Below, in pieces: positions 1-6,388 of a stretch of 12,630 nt of DNA. The translations under genes and the position numbers were made by a program. The stretch comes from JARROD01 sp037384225 (GTDB lineage Bacteria; Pseudomonadota; Gammaproteobacteria; Pseudomonadales; Cellvibrionaceae). Every line of letters begins with the position of its first letter. The first letter of the stretch is position 1. The notes below the pieces were generated by a model. The model did no database searches. It saw only the letters and a program-made list of their open reading frames with translations, and was not told where the DNA came from. Where the stretch lies: positions 1-12,630 of the forward strand of contig JARROD010000215.1 in NCBI GenBank assembly GCA_037384225.1, written 5' to 3'.

Positions 1-19
1 AATGAAGAATAAGGCGATA

Positions 20-47
20 TTTACAGCAATCAAACTTCAAATATTTT
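20..47 (+). promoter_or_regulatory. candidate sigma70-type promoter for the GNAT-GST gene
   Basis: TTTACA at 20-25 (5 of 6 to the -35 consensus) is followed after 16 bp by TATTTT at 42-47 (4 of 6 to the -10). Transcription would start near 54, about 18 bp ahead of the ATG. The region is very AT-rich, so chance matches are likely. Confidence 0.3.
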
Positions 48-71
48 CATAAAAAATTTAAAAAGGTAAAT

Positions 72-1052
72 ATGATTAGAAAGTTTAAGTTACGGGATAT
101 GGACCGGATTTTAAAAATCTGGCTCGATGCATCCTGCCGAACTCATAACTTTATCAACAAAGACTTTTGGGTTTCCAAGGTCTCTGATATGCGCAACGTT
201 TACATACCCGCATCGGAAACATATGTCTACGAACACAGGGGTGAGATTTACGGCTTCCTATCATTACATGAAAATAGTTTAGACGCCGTCTATGTCGCCC
301 CGGACCAACAGCGCAAAGGCATTGGCAAAAAGTTGACAGATAAAGCAAAGGAACTTCGCACCGAGTTAAAGCTATGTGTTTACAAGGAAAATAAAGACGC
401 TATTTCGTTTTATGGTAAATGCGGTTTTAAAAAAGACAAAGTGCAACTCGATAAACACACCGGCCACCCTGAGATAGTCATGAGGTGGAAATCGCAGCCC
501 CACTACCGACTCTATAATTTTCAACCCTCCGGAAACTGTTACAAAGTAAGACTGCTGTTGAAGCAACTGGACATTCCATTTGAATCAATACCGATTGATA
601 TAGTGAAAAAGGAATCACGCACACCCAAATTTTTAAAAAAATCCAACGCTGCGCTGTGGTATCTGGCAAAAGGCACAAGGTTCCTCCCGAACGATGATTT
701 TTCCCAGGCGCGGGTGCTGCAGTGGATGTTCTTTGAACAATACAGCCACGAGCCCAATATCGCCACGGTCAGATACTGGGTAGCGATATTGAACGCGAAA
801 AATGACTTTACCGAACAAATCAGTGCCAAAACACAGGCTGGATACGCCGCCCTTGATGTTATGGAAAAGCATTTATGCAATCACTCATTTTTTGTCGACG
901 ATCAATACACTATCGCCGATATTGCGCTTTACGCCTACACCCATGTGGCGCATGAAGGCGGCTTTGATTTGTCCGGCTATAAATATATTCTCCAGTGGAT
1001 AAAAGCGGTCGAATCTCAGCCCGGCCATATAAAAATAGACTGTGATATTTGA
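72..1052 (+). CDS. GNAT acetyltransferase / glutathione S-transferase fusion with a shortened GST thioredoxin fold
   Basis: This is a 326-residue two-domain protein. Residues 1-141 form a GNAT N-acetyltransferase of the YjaB-like type: VYVAP precedes the acetyl-CoA loop QRKGIG (80-85), VYKENKDAISFYGKCGF (103-119) is the usual GNAT strand-helix, and the domain ends at MRW (137-139), where single-domain homologues usually stop. Residues 145-326 form a cytosolic GST: YRLYNFQPSGNCYKV with the probable activating Ser153, then SNAALWYLA (191-199), QWMFFEQYSHEP (217-228) and a complete helical C-terminal domain. FLKK (187-190) joins directly to SNA, so the usual segment carrying the NPNG turn, the cis-proline 'VP' and the Glu of 'ESNA' is absent, about 19-20 residues, in frame. 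GSH binding is therefore doubtful; the acetyltransferase half looks intact, substrate unknown. The start is ATG with AAAAGG at 61-66. Base composition is more AT-rich than in the neighbours, compatible with transfer or relaxed selection. It converges on the NYN gene. Confidence 0.85.
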   Translation: MIRKFKLRDMDRILKIWLDASCRTHNFINKDFWVSKVSDMRNVYIPASETYVYEHRGEIYGFLSLHENSLDAVYVAPDQQRKGIGKKLTDKAKELRTELKLCVYKENKDAISFYGKCGFKKDKVQLDKHTGHPEIVMRWKSQPHYRLYNFQPSGNCYKVRLLLKQLDIPFESIPIDIVKKESRTPKFLKKSNAALWYLAKGTRFLPNDDFSQARVLQWMFFEQYSHEPNIATVRYWVAILNAKNDFTEQISAKTQAGYAALDVMEKHLCNHSFFVDDQYTIADIALYAYTHVAHEGGFDLSGYKYILQWIKAVESQPGHIKIDCDI

Positions 1053-1176
1053 GAGTGATGCGACATCCCTGCCGCAAACGATGAAAGAGGTTAATCAGCA
1101 CGGACAGGACGACGCTGACAACCAGCATCGAGCCATCATTCAGATAGTGTAGCAATTGCCGGAACTCGTCATGGTA
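1053..1176. other. short convergent intergenic region, no clear feature
   Basis: These 124 bp lie between two convergent stop codons. I see no stem with a T-run that would make a convincing intrinsic terminator on either strand. The minus-strand frame that continues past the NYN stop stays open and includes a hydrophobic stretch (LVVSVVLSVLINLF), but it then runs antisense into the GST domain, so I do not call it a gene. Confidence 0.5.
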
Positions 1177-1911
1177 TTATCGTTTCCGCTTATCCCGAAC
1201 ATAAAGCGCCTTTGAATTGCCGCTGCCTATATGCCTCTCCTCTATGTCGAAAAGTTTGGTCGCAGTAACCAGCTCACCCAGTTTTCCATAACCGTAATTG
1301 CGCGGATCGAACTCCGGAGACTGCTTGGCAATATTGCTGCCGACGGGAGCCAACAGCGCCCAGCCACTTTCATCAGAGGAAGCATCCACCGCATTGCGCA
1401 GTAGATTTACCAGTTTTGCATCCTGCTTTAGCTCACTGGTGGACTTCTTAACAATCGCTTCGTTCTCATCCGTCTTCGCCCGCAGAACCTCGGTGTAAAT
1501 AAATTTGTCACAGGCAGAAACAAAAGCCGAAGGCGTTTTTTTCTCACCGAACCCGTACACCAGCAACCCGGACTCCCTGATTCTCGAGGCCAGCTTGGTA
1601 AAATCACTGTCACTCGAAACGATACAGAAGCCGGTAAAATTACCGGTGTACAATAAATCCATGGCGTCGATAATCATGGCACTGTCTGTGGCGTTCTTCC
1701 CTTTTGTATAGGCAAATTGCTGTATGGGCTGAATGGAGTGCTGCAACAGAACTTCCTTCCACCCCTTTAGCCCGGGCCCGGTCCAGTCGCCATATATTCG
1801 TTTGACATTGGCGGTTCCGTAGTTGGCAATTTCAGCCAACAAGCCGTCTACAATACTGGGTTGGGTATTGTCGGCATCGATCAAGACCGCCAGCTTTTCA
1901 GTGTTTTCCAT
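1177..1911 (-). CDS. NYN-domain (LabA/DUF88-like) putative ribonuclease with C-terminal OST-HTH/LOTUS domain
   Basis: This is a 244-residue soluble protein with no signal peptide. The N-terminal NYN (PIN-like) domain spans about residues 6-145. It shows the acidic cluster of the family: LIDADN (Asp12, Asp14), TDSAMIID (Asp76, Asp82) and SSDSDF (Asp101, Asp103), which would hold a divalent metal for RNA cleavage. A charged linker (about 145-163) leads to a C-terminal OST-HTH/LOTUS domain (about 164-240), recognised by LLRNAV, GWALLAPVGSNI, FDPRNYGYGKLGELV and ALYVR. LOTUS domains are known to bind RNA, including G-rich or structured RNA. This NYN plus LOTUS layout is widespread in bacteria, usually annotated as NYN domain-containing; the physiological RNA target is unknown. 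The ATG is preceded by AAGGAA (1915-1920) at 3 nt. It is transcribed alone, divergently from the M1 gene, from a likely promoter that overlaps an inverted repeat. Confidence 0.9.
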   Translation of the reverse strand: MENTEKLAVLIDADNTQPSIVDGLLAEIANYGTANVKRIYGDWTGPGLKGWKEVLLQHSIQPIQQFAYTKGKNATDSAMIIDAMDLLYTGNFTGFCIVSSDSDFTKLASRIRESGLLVYGFGEKKTPSAFVSACDKFIYTEVLRAKTDENEAIVKKSTSELKQDAKLVNLLRNAVDASSDESGWALLAPVGSNIAKQSPEFDPRNYGYGKLGELVTATKLFDIEERHIGSGNSKALYVRDKRKR

Positions 1912-1932
1912 ATTTTCCTTATTTTTCTGATA

Positions 1933-1960
1933 CTTATAGTGAATTATAGTAACTTCTCAA
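1933..1960 (-). promoter_or_regulatory. probable promoter of the NYN gene
   Basis: On the minus strand, TTGAGA (1955-1960, 5 of 6 to -35) is followed after 16 bp by TATAAG (1933-1938, 5 of 6 to -10), giving a start near 1926, just ahead of the RBS at 1915-1920. A perfect TATAAT also lies at 1943-1948 but lacks a good -35. The -35 hexamer and most of the spacer lie inside the left arm of the 89-bp inverted-repeat element. Confidence 0.5.
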
Positions 1961-2037
1961 TAACCCGGGGTATTGTGCCTTCGATTCGGCGGCCATCCGC
2001 CTGACACTGTGCTTACCCCGGATTATTAAGAAGTTAC
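1949..2037. repeat. 89-bp element with 24-bp terminal inverted repeats (MITE- or REP-like)
   Basis: The arm at 1949-1972 (GTAACTTCTC followed by AATAACCCGGGGTA) pairs with the reverse complement of 2014-2037 at 22 of 24 positions. Between them is a 41-bp centre with a smaller hairpin, GGCGG (1988-1992) and CCGCC (1997-2001). No coding capacity and no clear target duplication are visible. It sits between the divergent NYN and M1 genes. A diverged copy appears to lie at about 6288-6364 in this window, which supports a dispersed repeat rather than a one-off hairpin. No transposase is present, so the mobility class is unproven. Confidence 0.7.
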
Positions 2038-2130
2038 GCGCTAATGGTTAATGTAAGCAAGCCCCCCCTTTTTACGTGCATTTTTAAGGGAAGCTGGAAT
2101 TTATTCGTCTTAATGCCAGCAGTATAGATA

Positions 2131-2135
2131 AGGAG
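2131..2135 (+). promoter_or_regulatory. ribosome binding site selecting a TTG start for the M1 peptidase
   Basis: AGGAG at 2131-2135 lies 7 nt before TTG at 2143, an ideal spacing. The nearer ATG at 2136 touches the SD directly and opens a different frame that stops after 26 codons (TAA at 2214-2216). The SD therefore argues for TTG initiation. Confidence 0.65.
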
Positions 2136-2142
2136 ATGCGCC

Positions 2143-4617
2143 TTGAAAAAAATATTACCCTTCCTATTGGTGGCGAACCTGATTTTGCCACAGATCATTT
2201 TTCCAGCGAATGTTAATGCGACCGTCGTGCAACAAACCAAAGGGGATTTTGAAGATAAATTCCGCCAACTGGATGAAATTCTACCCACCCCCAATCTCTA
2301 CCGGAATGCCGCGGGGGAACCGGGGCAGGCTTATTGGCAGCAACAGGTTGACTACAAAATCAACGCCACTTTGAACGAATCCGAGCGTTCCCTGTCAGCC
2401 GAGCAGGAAATCACCTATCACAATAATTCGCCCTCCAATCTCAAATATCTATGGCTGCAATTGGACCAGAACCGCTTTAAACCGGGCTCGATCGCCGAAA
2501 CCACCACCGCCTTCGGCGGCATCGGCCGCCGCGGACCGATTACCCGGGCCGCCAAGGAAGAAGAGGATGTGCTCGCGGGCTTAAGTTTCGAAGAGTTGAG
2601 ACGCCAGCAGTATTACGCCGACAACGAACCCGGCTACCGGATCTCTGCGGTGACCGATGGCGCCGATAACCCTCTGCACTATGTCATCGTCGGTGCACAG
2701 ATGCGTATCGACCTGCCAACGGCGCTAAAAAGCGGTGAGTCGACGCAAGTGAAAATGCGCTACGCCTACAACATTCTCGAAGAAGACGCCGTATCGGCCC
2801 GCGCCGGCTACGAGCATTTCCCCGACGACGCCCGCAAAGGCGGCAATGATATATTCCTGCTCGCCCAGTGGTTTCCCAGGCTGGCCGCCTATTCCGATTA
2901 CGAGGCCTGGCACAACAAGGCGTTCCTCGGACGCGGCGAATTCACCGTCGAATTCGGTAACTATGAAGTCAATATCACCGTGCCCGCAGACCATATCGTC
3001 TCCGCCTCCGGTGTTCTGCAAAACGGCACGGACGTATTGACCGCAACCCAGCGCCAGCGACTGGAGCGGGCTAAAACCGCCAAACGCCCAGTATTTATCG
3101 TCACCGCCGAAGAAGCGTTGAAAAACGAGAAACAAGGCACTAAAAAAACCAAAACCTGGCGCTTTAAAGCTGACAATGTGCGCGATTTCGCCTGGGCTTG
3201 TTCGCGAAAATTTATGTGGGACGCCAAAGGCTATCATCAGGGCGGCGACGACATGCCACTGGTGATGGCCATGTCATTTTACCCCAAGGAAGGCGGCGAC
3301 CTATGGAAAAAATACTCCACCGAGGCCATAGTCCACACCATGGAGGTCTATTCCCGCTACACTTTCGACTACCCCTATCCGGTAGCGCAGAGCGTCAACG
3401 GGCCTGTGGGCGGTATGGAATACCCCATGATCACCTTTAACGGACCGCGCACCACCTGGCACGAGGACGGCAGCCGTACCTATTCCCAGGCCGAAAAACG
3501 TTATCTTCTCGGTGTCGTGATTCACGAGATCGGGCACAGCTATTTTCCCATGATCATCAATTCCGACGAGCGTCAATGGACCTGGATGGATGAAGGGCTT
3601 AACAGTTTTCTCGACGGTGTCGCCGGCCGCGAATGGGACCCTGACATTCCCTGGGGCGTGGAACCCCGCGATGTGGTCGACTATATGAAATCCGATATCC
3701 AGGTACCGGTGATGACCCAGTCGGACAGCGTGCTGCGTCTCGGCCCCAATGCCTACACCAAGCCGGCGGCGGCGCTCAATATTCTGCGCGAAGTCATTAT
3801 GGGGCGGGAGCTGTTCGACTTCGCCTTCAAAGAGTACGCTCAGCGCTGGAAATATAAACGACCGACCCCCTCCGACTTTTTCCGCACCATGGAAGAAGCC
3901 TCTGGCATTGACCTGGACTGGTTCTGGTACGGTTGGTTTTATACCACCGACCACGTCGATATCGCCATCGACAAGGTCTACAAGTTGCGCCTGGACACCA
4001 AGAACCCCGATATCGATTTCGACCGCCTGCGTCAGGAACAGGCCGATGAGCCCCCGTCACTGTTTGTCGAGCGCAACAAGGCGGAAGGGAAAAAAACCTG
4101 GGTTAAGCGCAATAAGGACGTCAGGGACTTCTACGATAAGCACGACCGTTTTACGCCGACCAATAAAGACCGCAACGAGTACCAGCAGATGCTGGCCGAT
4201 CTCGACAAGTGGGAACGCCAGGCACTGAAGCAAGCCATCAAAGAAGACAGTAACTATTACGTTTTGGAGTTCTCTAACCTCGGTGGGCTGGTGATGCCGA
4301 TCCTGCTGCGCCTGACCTATGAAAACGGCGATCAGGAAGACCGTTATATTCCGGCGGAAATCTGGCGCCGTTCCCCCAAGGCCGTGAAAAAACTCATCGT
4401 CACGAAAAAGCATAAAAAGCTGGCGGCCGTTGAAATCGATCCGGGTTGGGAAACAGCGGATGTAGACGTGGAAAACAATCATTACCCGCGGCGGATTATT
4501 CCTTCGCGGATCGAAGCCTTTAAAGAAGAGGAAAGAACCGAGCCTGTCTACCGGGATATCATGCACGACATAAAAACCAAGGTGGAAGCACCGAAAACCG
4601 AGCTTAAACGCAAATGA
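2143..4617 (+). CDS. secreted M1-family zinc metallopeptidase (aminopeptidase-like)
   Basis: This is an 824-residue gluzincin. A signal peptide is clear: KK at 2-3, a hydrophobic core about 4-21, and a likely cleavage after VNA at residue 26, so it should act in the periplasm or outside. The zinc site is HEIGH (461-465) followed 18 residues later by Glu484 in WMDEGLNSF. The exopeptidase substrate motif appears as GGMEYP (423-428), equivalent to GAMEN, and Tyr538 in the YTK motif matches the transition-state tyrosine. An N-terminal beta domain precedes the catalytic core, and a C-terminal part beyond about residue 600 ends in a beta-rich segment (LVMPILLRLTYENGD and following) and a basic tail. 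The family removes N-terminal residues from peptides; exact specificity cannot be told. Initiation is at TTG with AGGAG 7 nt upstream. The stop overlaps the next gene's ATG as ATGA, indicating translational coupling with the DUF6702 gene. Confidence 0.93.
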   Translation: MKKILPFLLVANLILPQIIFPANVNATVVQQTKGDFEDKFRQLDEILPTPNLYRNAAGEPGQAYWQQQVDYKINATLNESERSLSAEQEITYHNNSPSNLKYLWLQLDQNRFKPGSIAETTTAFGGIGRRGPITRAAKEEEDVLAGLSFEELRRQQYYADNEPGYRISAVTDGADNPLHYVIVGAQMRIDLPTALKSGESTQVKMRYAYNILEEDAVSARAGYEHFPDDARKGGNDIFLLAQWFPRLAAYSDYEAWHNKAFLGRGEFTVEFGNYEVNITVPADHIVSASGVLQNGTDVLTATQRQRLERAKTAKRPVFIVTAEEALKNEKQGTKKTKTWRFKADNVRDFAWACSRKFMWDAKGYHQGGDDMPLVMAMSFYPKEGGDLWKKYSTEAIVHTMEVYSRYTFDYPYPVAQSVNGPVGGMEYPMITFNGPRTTWHEDGSRTYSQAEKRYLLGVVIHEIGHSYFPMIINSDERQWTWMDEGLNSFLDGVAGREWDPDIPWGVEPRDVVDYMKSDIQVPVMTQSDSVLRLGPNAYTKPAAALNILREVIMGRELFDFAFKEYAQRWKYKRPTPSDFFRTMEEASGIDLDWFWYGWFYTTDHVDIAIDKVYKLRLDTKNPDIDFDRLRQEQADEPPSLFVERNKAEGKKTWVKRNKDVRDFYDKHDRFTPTNKDRNEYQQMLADLDKWERQALKQAIKEDSNYYVLEFSNLGGLVMPILLRLTYENGDQEDRYIPAEIWRRSPKAVKKLIVTKKHKKLAAVEIDPGWETADVDVENNHYPRRIIPSRIEAFKEEERTEPVYRDIMHDIKTKVEAPKTELKRK

Positions 4618-5210
4618 GATCGACTGTAAATAAAACGCTGGCCTTTATGGCCAGCGCTGCCGCTTTGGCTGTTATCGTTCTGGCTGGTTACGCACCCGGC
4701 GCCGGTGCCCACCAGCAAAAAACGGCCATGACCACGTTATTGTTCAACGACCGCACCGGCAAACTGGAAATAACCCACAAGTTCTACATCCACGACGCCG
4801 AACACGCCGTAAAAGGGGTGCTGAACAACAACAAGGCCGACCTTATCGGCGATCCCGAAACCCGAATCCAGTTCGGGCGCTATGTGCAGGATCATTTCCG
4901 TCTGCGGGTGAACCCGCAGACACCGCTTAAACTGACCTATGTCGGACATGAACTGGAGGGCAAGTACTTCTGGGTTTACCAAGAGGTCGCAATCCCAACC
5001 GCTCTCACCCAACTGGAAATCTTCCACGACTCGCTGCAGCAGCTGTGGCCATCGCAGACCAACCTGATTAACATCGAAGGTCGGGGAACCATCAAGTCGC
5101 TGCGATTTATCACCGACGACGGCTGGCAGCGAGTGTATTTCGGCACAGCGCGAGAACACAGCTCAACTACTGTACAACCAATCTTCGATACTGCAGCCCG
5201 TCCAGGCTGA
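4614..5210 (+). CDS. DUF6702-family secreted protein, coupled to the M1 peptidase
   Basis: This is a 198-residue protein of unknown function. It has a signal peptide: hydrophobic core about residues 9-26 and likely cleavage after GAGA (residue 32). The mature part shows DUF6702-like blocks: an early strand with THKFYIHDAEHAV (54-66), then LTYVGHELEGKYFWVYQEV (107-125) and LQQLWPSQTNLINI (141-154). The ATG lies inside the ATGA overlap with the upstream M1 stop and has no strong SD of its own, so translation probably depends on the M1 message. Paired expression and shared export suggest a partner of the peptidase, but that is inference. Its last 14 codons overlap the 3' end of the convergent rarD-like gene, and this tail (from about residue 177) does not look like conserved family sequence. 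An upstream frameshift extending the frame cannot be excluded. The family assignment is from remembered motifs. Confidence 0.8.
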   Translation: MRSTVNKTLAFMASAAALAVIVLAGYAPGAGAHQQKTAMTTLLFNDRTGKLEITHKFYIHDAEHAVKGVLNNNKADLIGDPETRIQFGRYVQDHFRLRVNPQTPLKLTYVGHELEGKYFWVYQEVAIPTALTQLEIFHDSLQQLWPSQTNLINIEGRGTIKSLRFITDDGWQRVYFGTAREHSSTTVQPIFDTAARPG

Positions 5211-6054
5211 AAATAACCAGCGCCAGCCAGATAAACACGAAGGTGATGCTTTTCTGAATAGTGAACGCCTCTCCATAGGCAAATACCGCCAGCAGGAAAA
5301 TGACGCTCGGTGCGATATATTGCAAAAAGCCCAGAGTGCTGTAGTTCAACCTTTTCGCGGCCGCGGCAAACAAAATTAATGGAATACTGGTGAAAGGCCC
5401 CGCCAACACCAGCAATAGGTTGAGCGATGAGGTGTTTTCCAACAGATTCAAAGTCTGCGCCTGACCACTCACGAACACATAGCCAAGTGCCGGAACCAGC
5501 AATACCAAAGTCTCGATAAATAGACCGGTCTGCGCTTCGATTCGCACCTGTTTGCGAATCAGCCCGTAGGTTGCGAAGCTACAGGCCATCACCAGGGCGA
5601 TCCAGGGAAATTCCCCAAACGCAAATACTTGTATCGATACGCCGATAAAAGCCAATGCTACGGCAAACTGCTGCATTCTTCGTAGCCTTTCCCCCAGTAT
5701 CAAAAGCCCCAGCAGGACATTGATCAAAGGGTTGATATAGTATCCCAGACTGGCTTCCAGAATGCGGTCGTTTTGCACAGCCCAAATAAACAACAGCCAG
5801 TTTACGGCAATCAAAAGGCTGGAAAGCAGCAGTGCCAGTAGATTTTTGGGTTCGGAAAATATGGTTCTTATACTTTTCAGGTTTTTAAATAAAACCAGTA
5901 ACAAGCCTGTAAATACAAAGCTCCAAACGATACGATGAACCAACATCTCCTGAACCGGCACATTTTGTAATAATTTGATATAAACCGTTAAGAACCCCCA
6001 GATGCCATAGGCACTGAGAGCAAAAAAANNNNNNCCGCTTTTTTTCGAGTCCAT
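5167..6054 (-). CDS. rarD: RarD-type EamA/DMT-superfamily permease
   Basis: This is a 295-residue inner-membrane protein with about ten hydrophobic segments, matching the ~296-residue length of RarD. Family signatures visible are FALSAYGIWGF at the N-terminus, MLVHRIVWSF near residues 38-47, NWLLFIWAV, LEASLGYYINPLINVLLGLLILGERL (a DMT hallmark), and FIWLALVIFSLDGL near the C-terminus. E. coli RarD is annotated as chloramphenicol-sensitive protein; its transport substrate is not established. The ATG at 6052-6054 has AAGGA upstream (8 nt spacing). Six Ns at 6029-6034 hide residues 8 and 9; residue 7 must be Gly because the codon is GGN. The frame is kept only if the true gap length is a multiple of three. 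It ends at TAG (5167-5169), a natural length for the family, and overlaps the convergent DUF6702 gene by 44 bp. Confidence 0.9.
   Translation of the reverse strand: MDSKKSXXXFFALSAYGIWGFLTVYIKLLQNVPVQEMLVHRIVWSFVFTGLLLVLFKNLKSIRTIFSEPKNLLALLLSSLLIAVNWLLFIWAVQNDRILEASLGYYINPLINVLLGLLILGERLRRMQQFAVALAFIGVSIQVFAFGEFPWIALVMACSFATYGLIRKQVRIEAQTGLFIETLVLLVPALGYVFVSGQAQTLNLLENTSSLNLLLVLAGPFTSIPLILFAAAAKRLNYSTLGFLQYIAPSVIFLLAVFAYGEAFTIQKSITFVFIWLALVIFSLDGLQYRRLVVQ
6029..6034. other. run of six ambiguous bases (assembly gap or masked bases)
   Basis: Six consecutive N characters lie within codons 7-9 of the rarD-like gene, next to an A/T homopolymer (7 A on one side; a 7-T run lies nearby in CCGCTTTTTTT). 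This looks like unresolved or masked sequence at a low-complexity spot, and its real length is unknown. Confidence 0.95.
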
Positions 6055-6203
6055 CTAAACATCCTTAACAACTTAAACTGTGACATCGAGCACAGACATC
6101 AACAACTGACGGAGTCCTATGGGACATAGACAGAAGCCAGAGATTTCACACCGGGATATGCCGCCAACTCGGCGAGAGCGAATGTAATGGTGACAAAAAA
6201 TTA

Positions 6204-6242
6204 TTGACCAGAATTGAATCGGAAATAGGATAATATTATATC
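6204..6242 (+). promoter_or_regulatory. candidate promoter region upstream of hrpB
   Basis: TTGACC at 6204-6209 is followed after 16 bp by TAGGAT (6226-6231); alternatively TTGAAT (6214-6219) with 17 bp to TATATC (6237-6242). Both lie in an AT-rich tract about 150 bp ahead of the hrpB ATG. The exact start cannot be decided by eye. Confidence 0.35.
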
Positions 6243-6287
6243 TATCTATTCCAAGCTATTACTTTGCAAGCAAATAATGGTATGTAT

Positions 6288-6364
6288 GCCCAGTCTCGAT
6301 AACCCGAGGGCACACTGTCAGGCCGGCCGAATGCATAAATATACCCAAAGCGTTTGAGAATTAC
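6288..6364. repeat. probable diverged copy of the 89-bp inverted-repeat element
   Basis: Compared with the reverse complement of 1949-2037, this stretch shares, in order: TCT.(G/A)ATAA.CC, then CACA..GTCAGGC, GGCCG and GAAT, AATA with ACCC, and a TTGAGAA..TTAC end (TTGAGAATTAC here, TTGAGAAGTTAC there). Small deletions separate the blocks. The order and orientation of all blocks match, which makes chance unlikely, but the terminal inversion is much eroded here. It ends 25 bp before the hrpB ATG. Confidence 0.45.
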
Positions 6365-6388
6365 CCAAGATAGAGTTGCTGAACTGAT

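Larger units (their letters stand above)
6055..6388. other. 334-bp divergent intergenic region between rarD and hrpB
   Basis: This region separates rarD (-) from hrpB (+). It holds a short SD-preceded reading frame of 22 codons (6119-6187), an AT-rich possible promoter around 6204-6242, and a probable diverged copy of the 89-bp repeat (about 6288-6364). I see no conserved larger gene, no RNA gene and no convincing terminator. Confidence 0.7.

Noticed and set aside
910..1155. Minus-strand frame downstream of the NYN stop with a hydrophobic stretch, possibly a gene remnant or NYN extension
   Set aside because: It shares the NYN frame, but the NYN protein ends naturally after its LOTUS domain, and the frame continues antisense through conserved GST sequence.
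1949..2037. Inverted repeat as an intrinsic terminator
   Set aside because: It lies between divergent gene starts, and the stem is not followed by a U-run in either direction.
2725..3954. Two long minus-strand frames opposite the M1 gene (2725-3237 and 3301-3954)
   Set aside because: Both are antisense to the catalytic and N-terminal regions of a clear M1 peptidase and have no RBS or recognisable domain.
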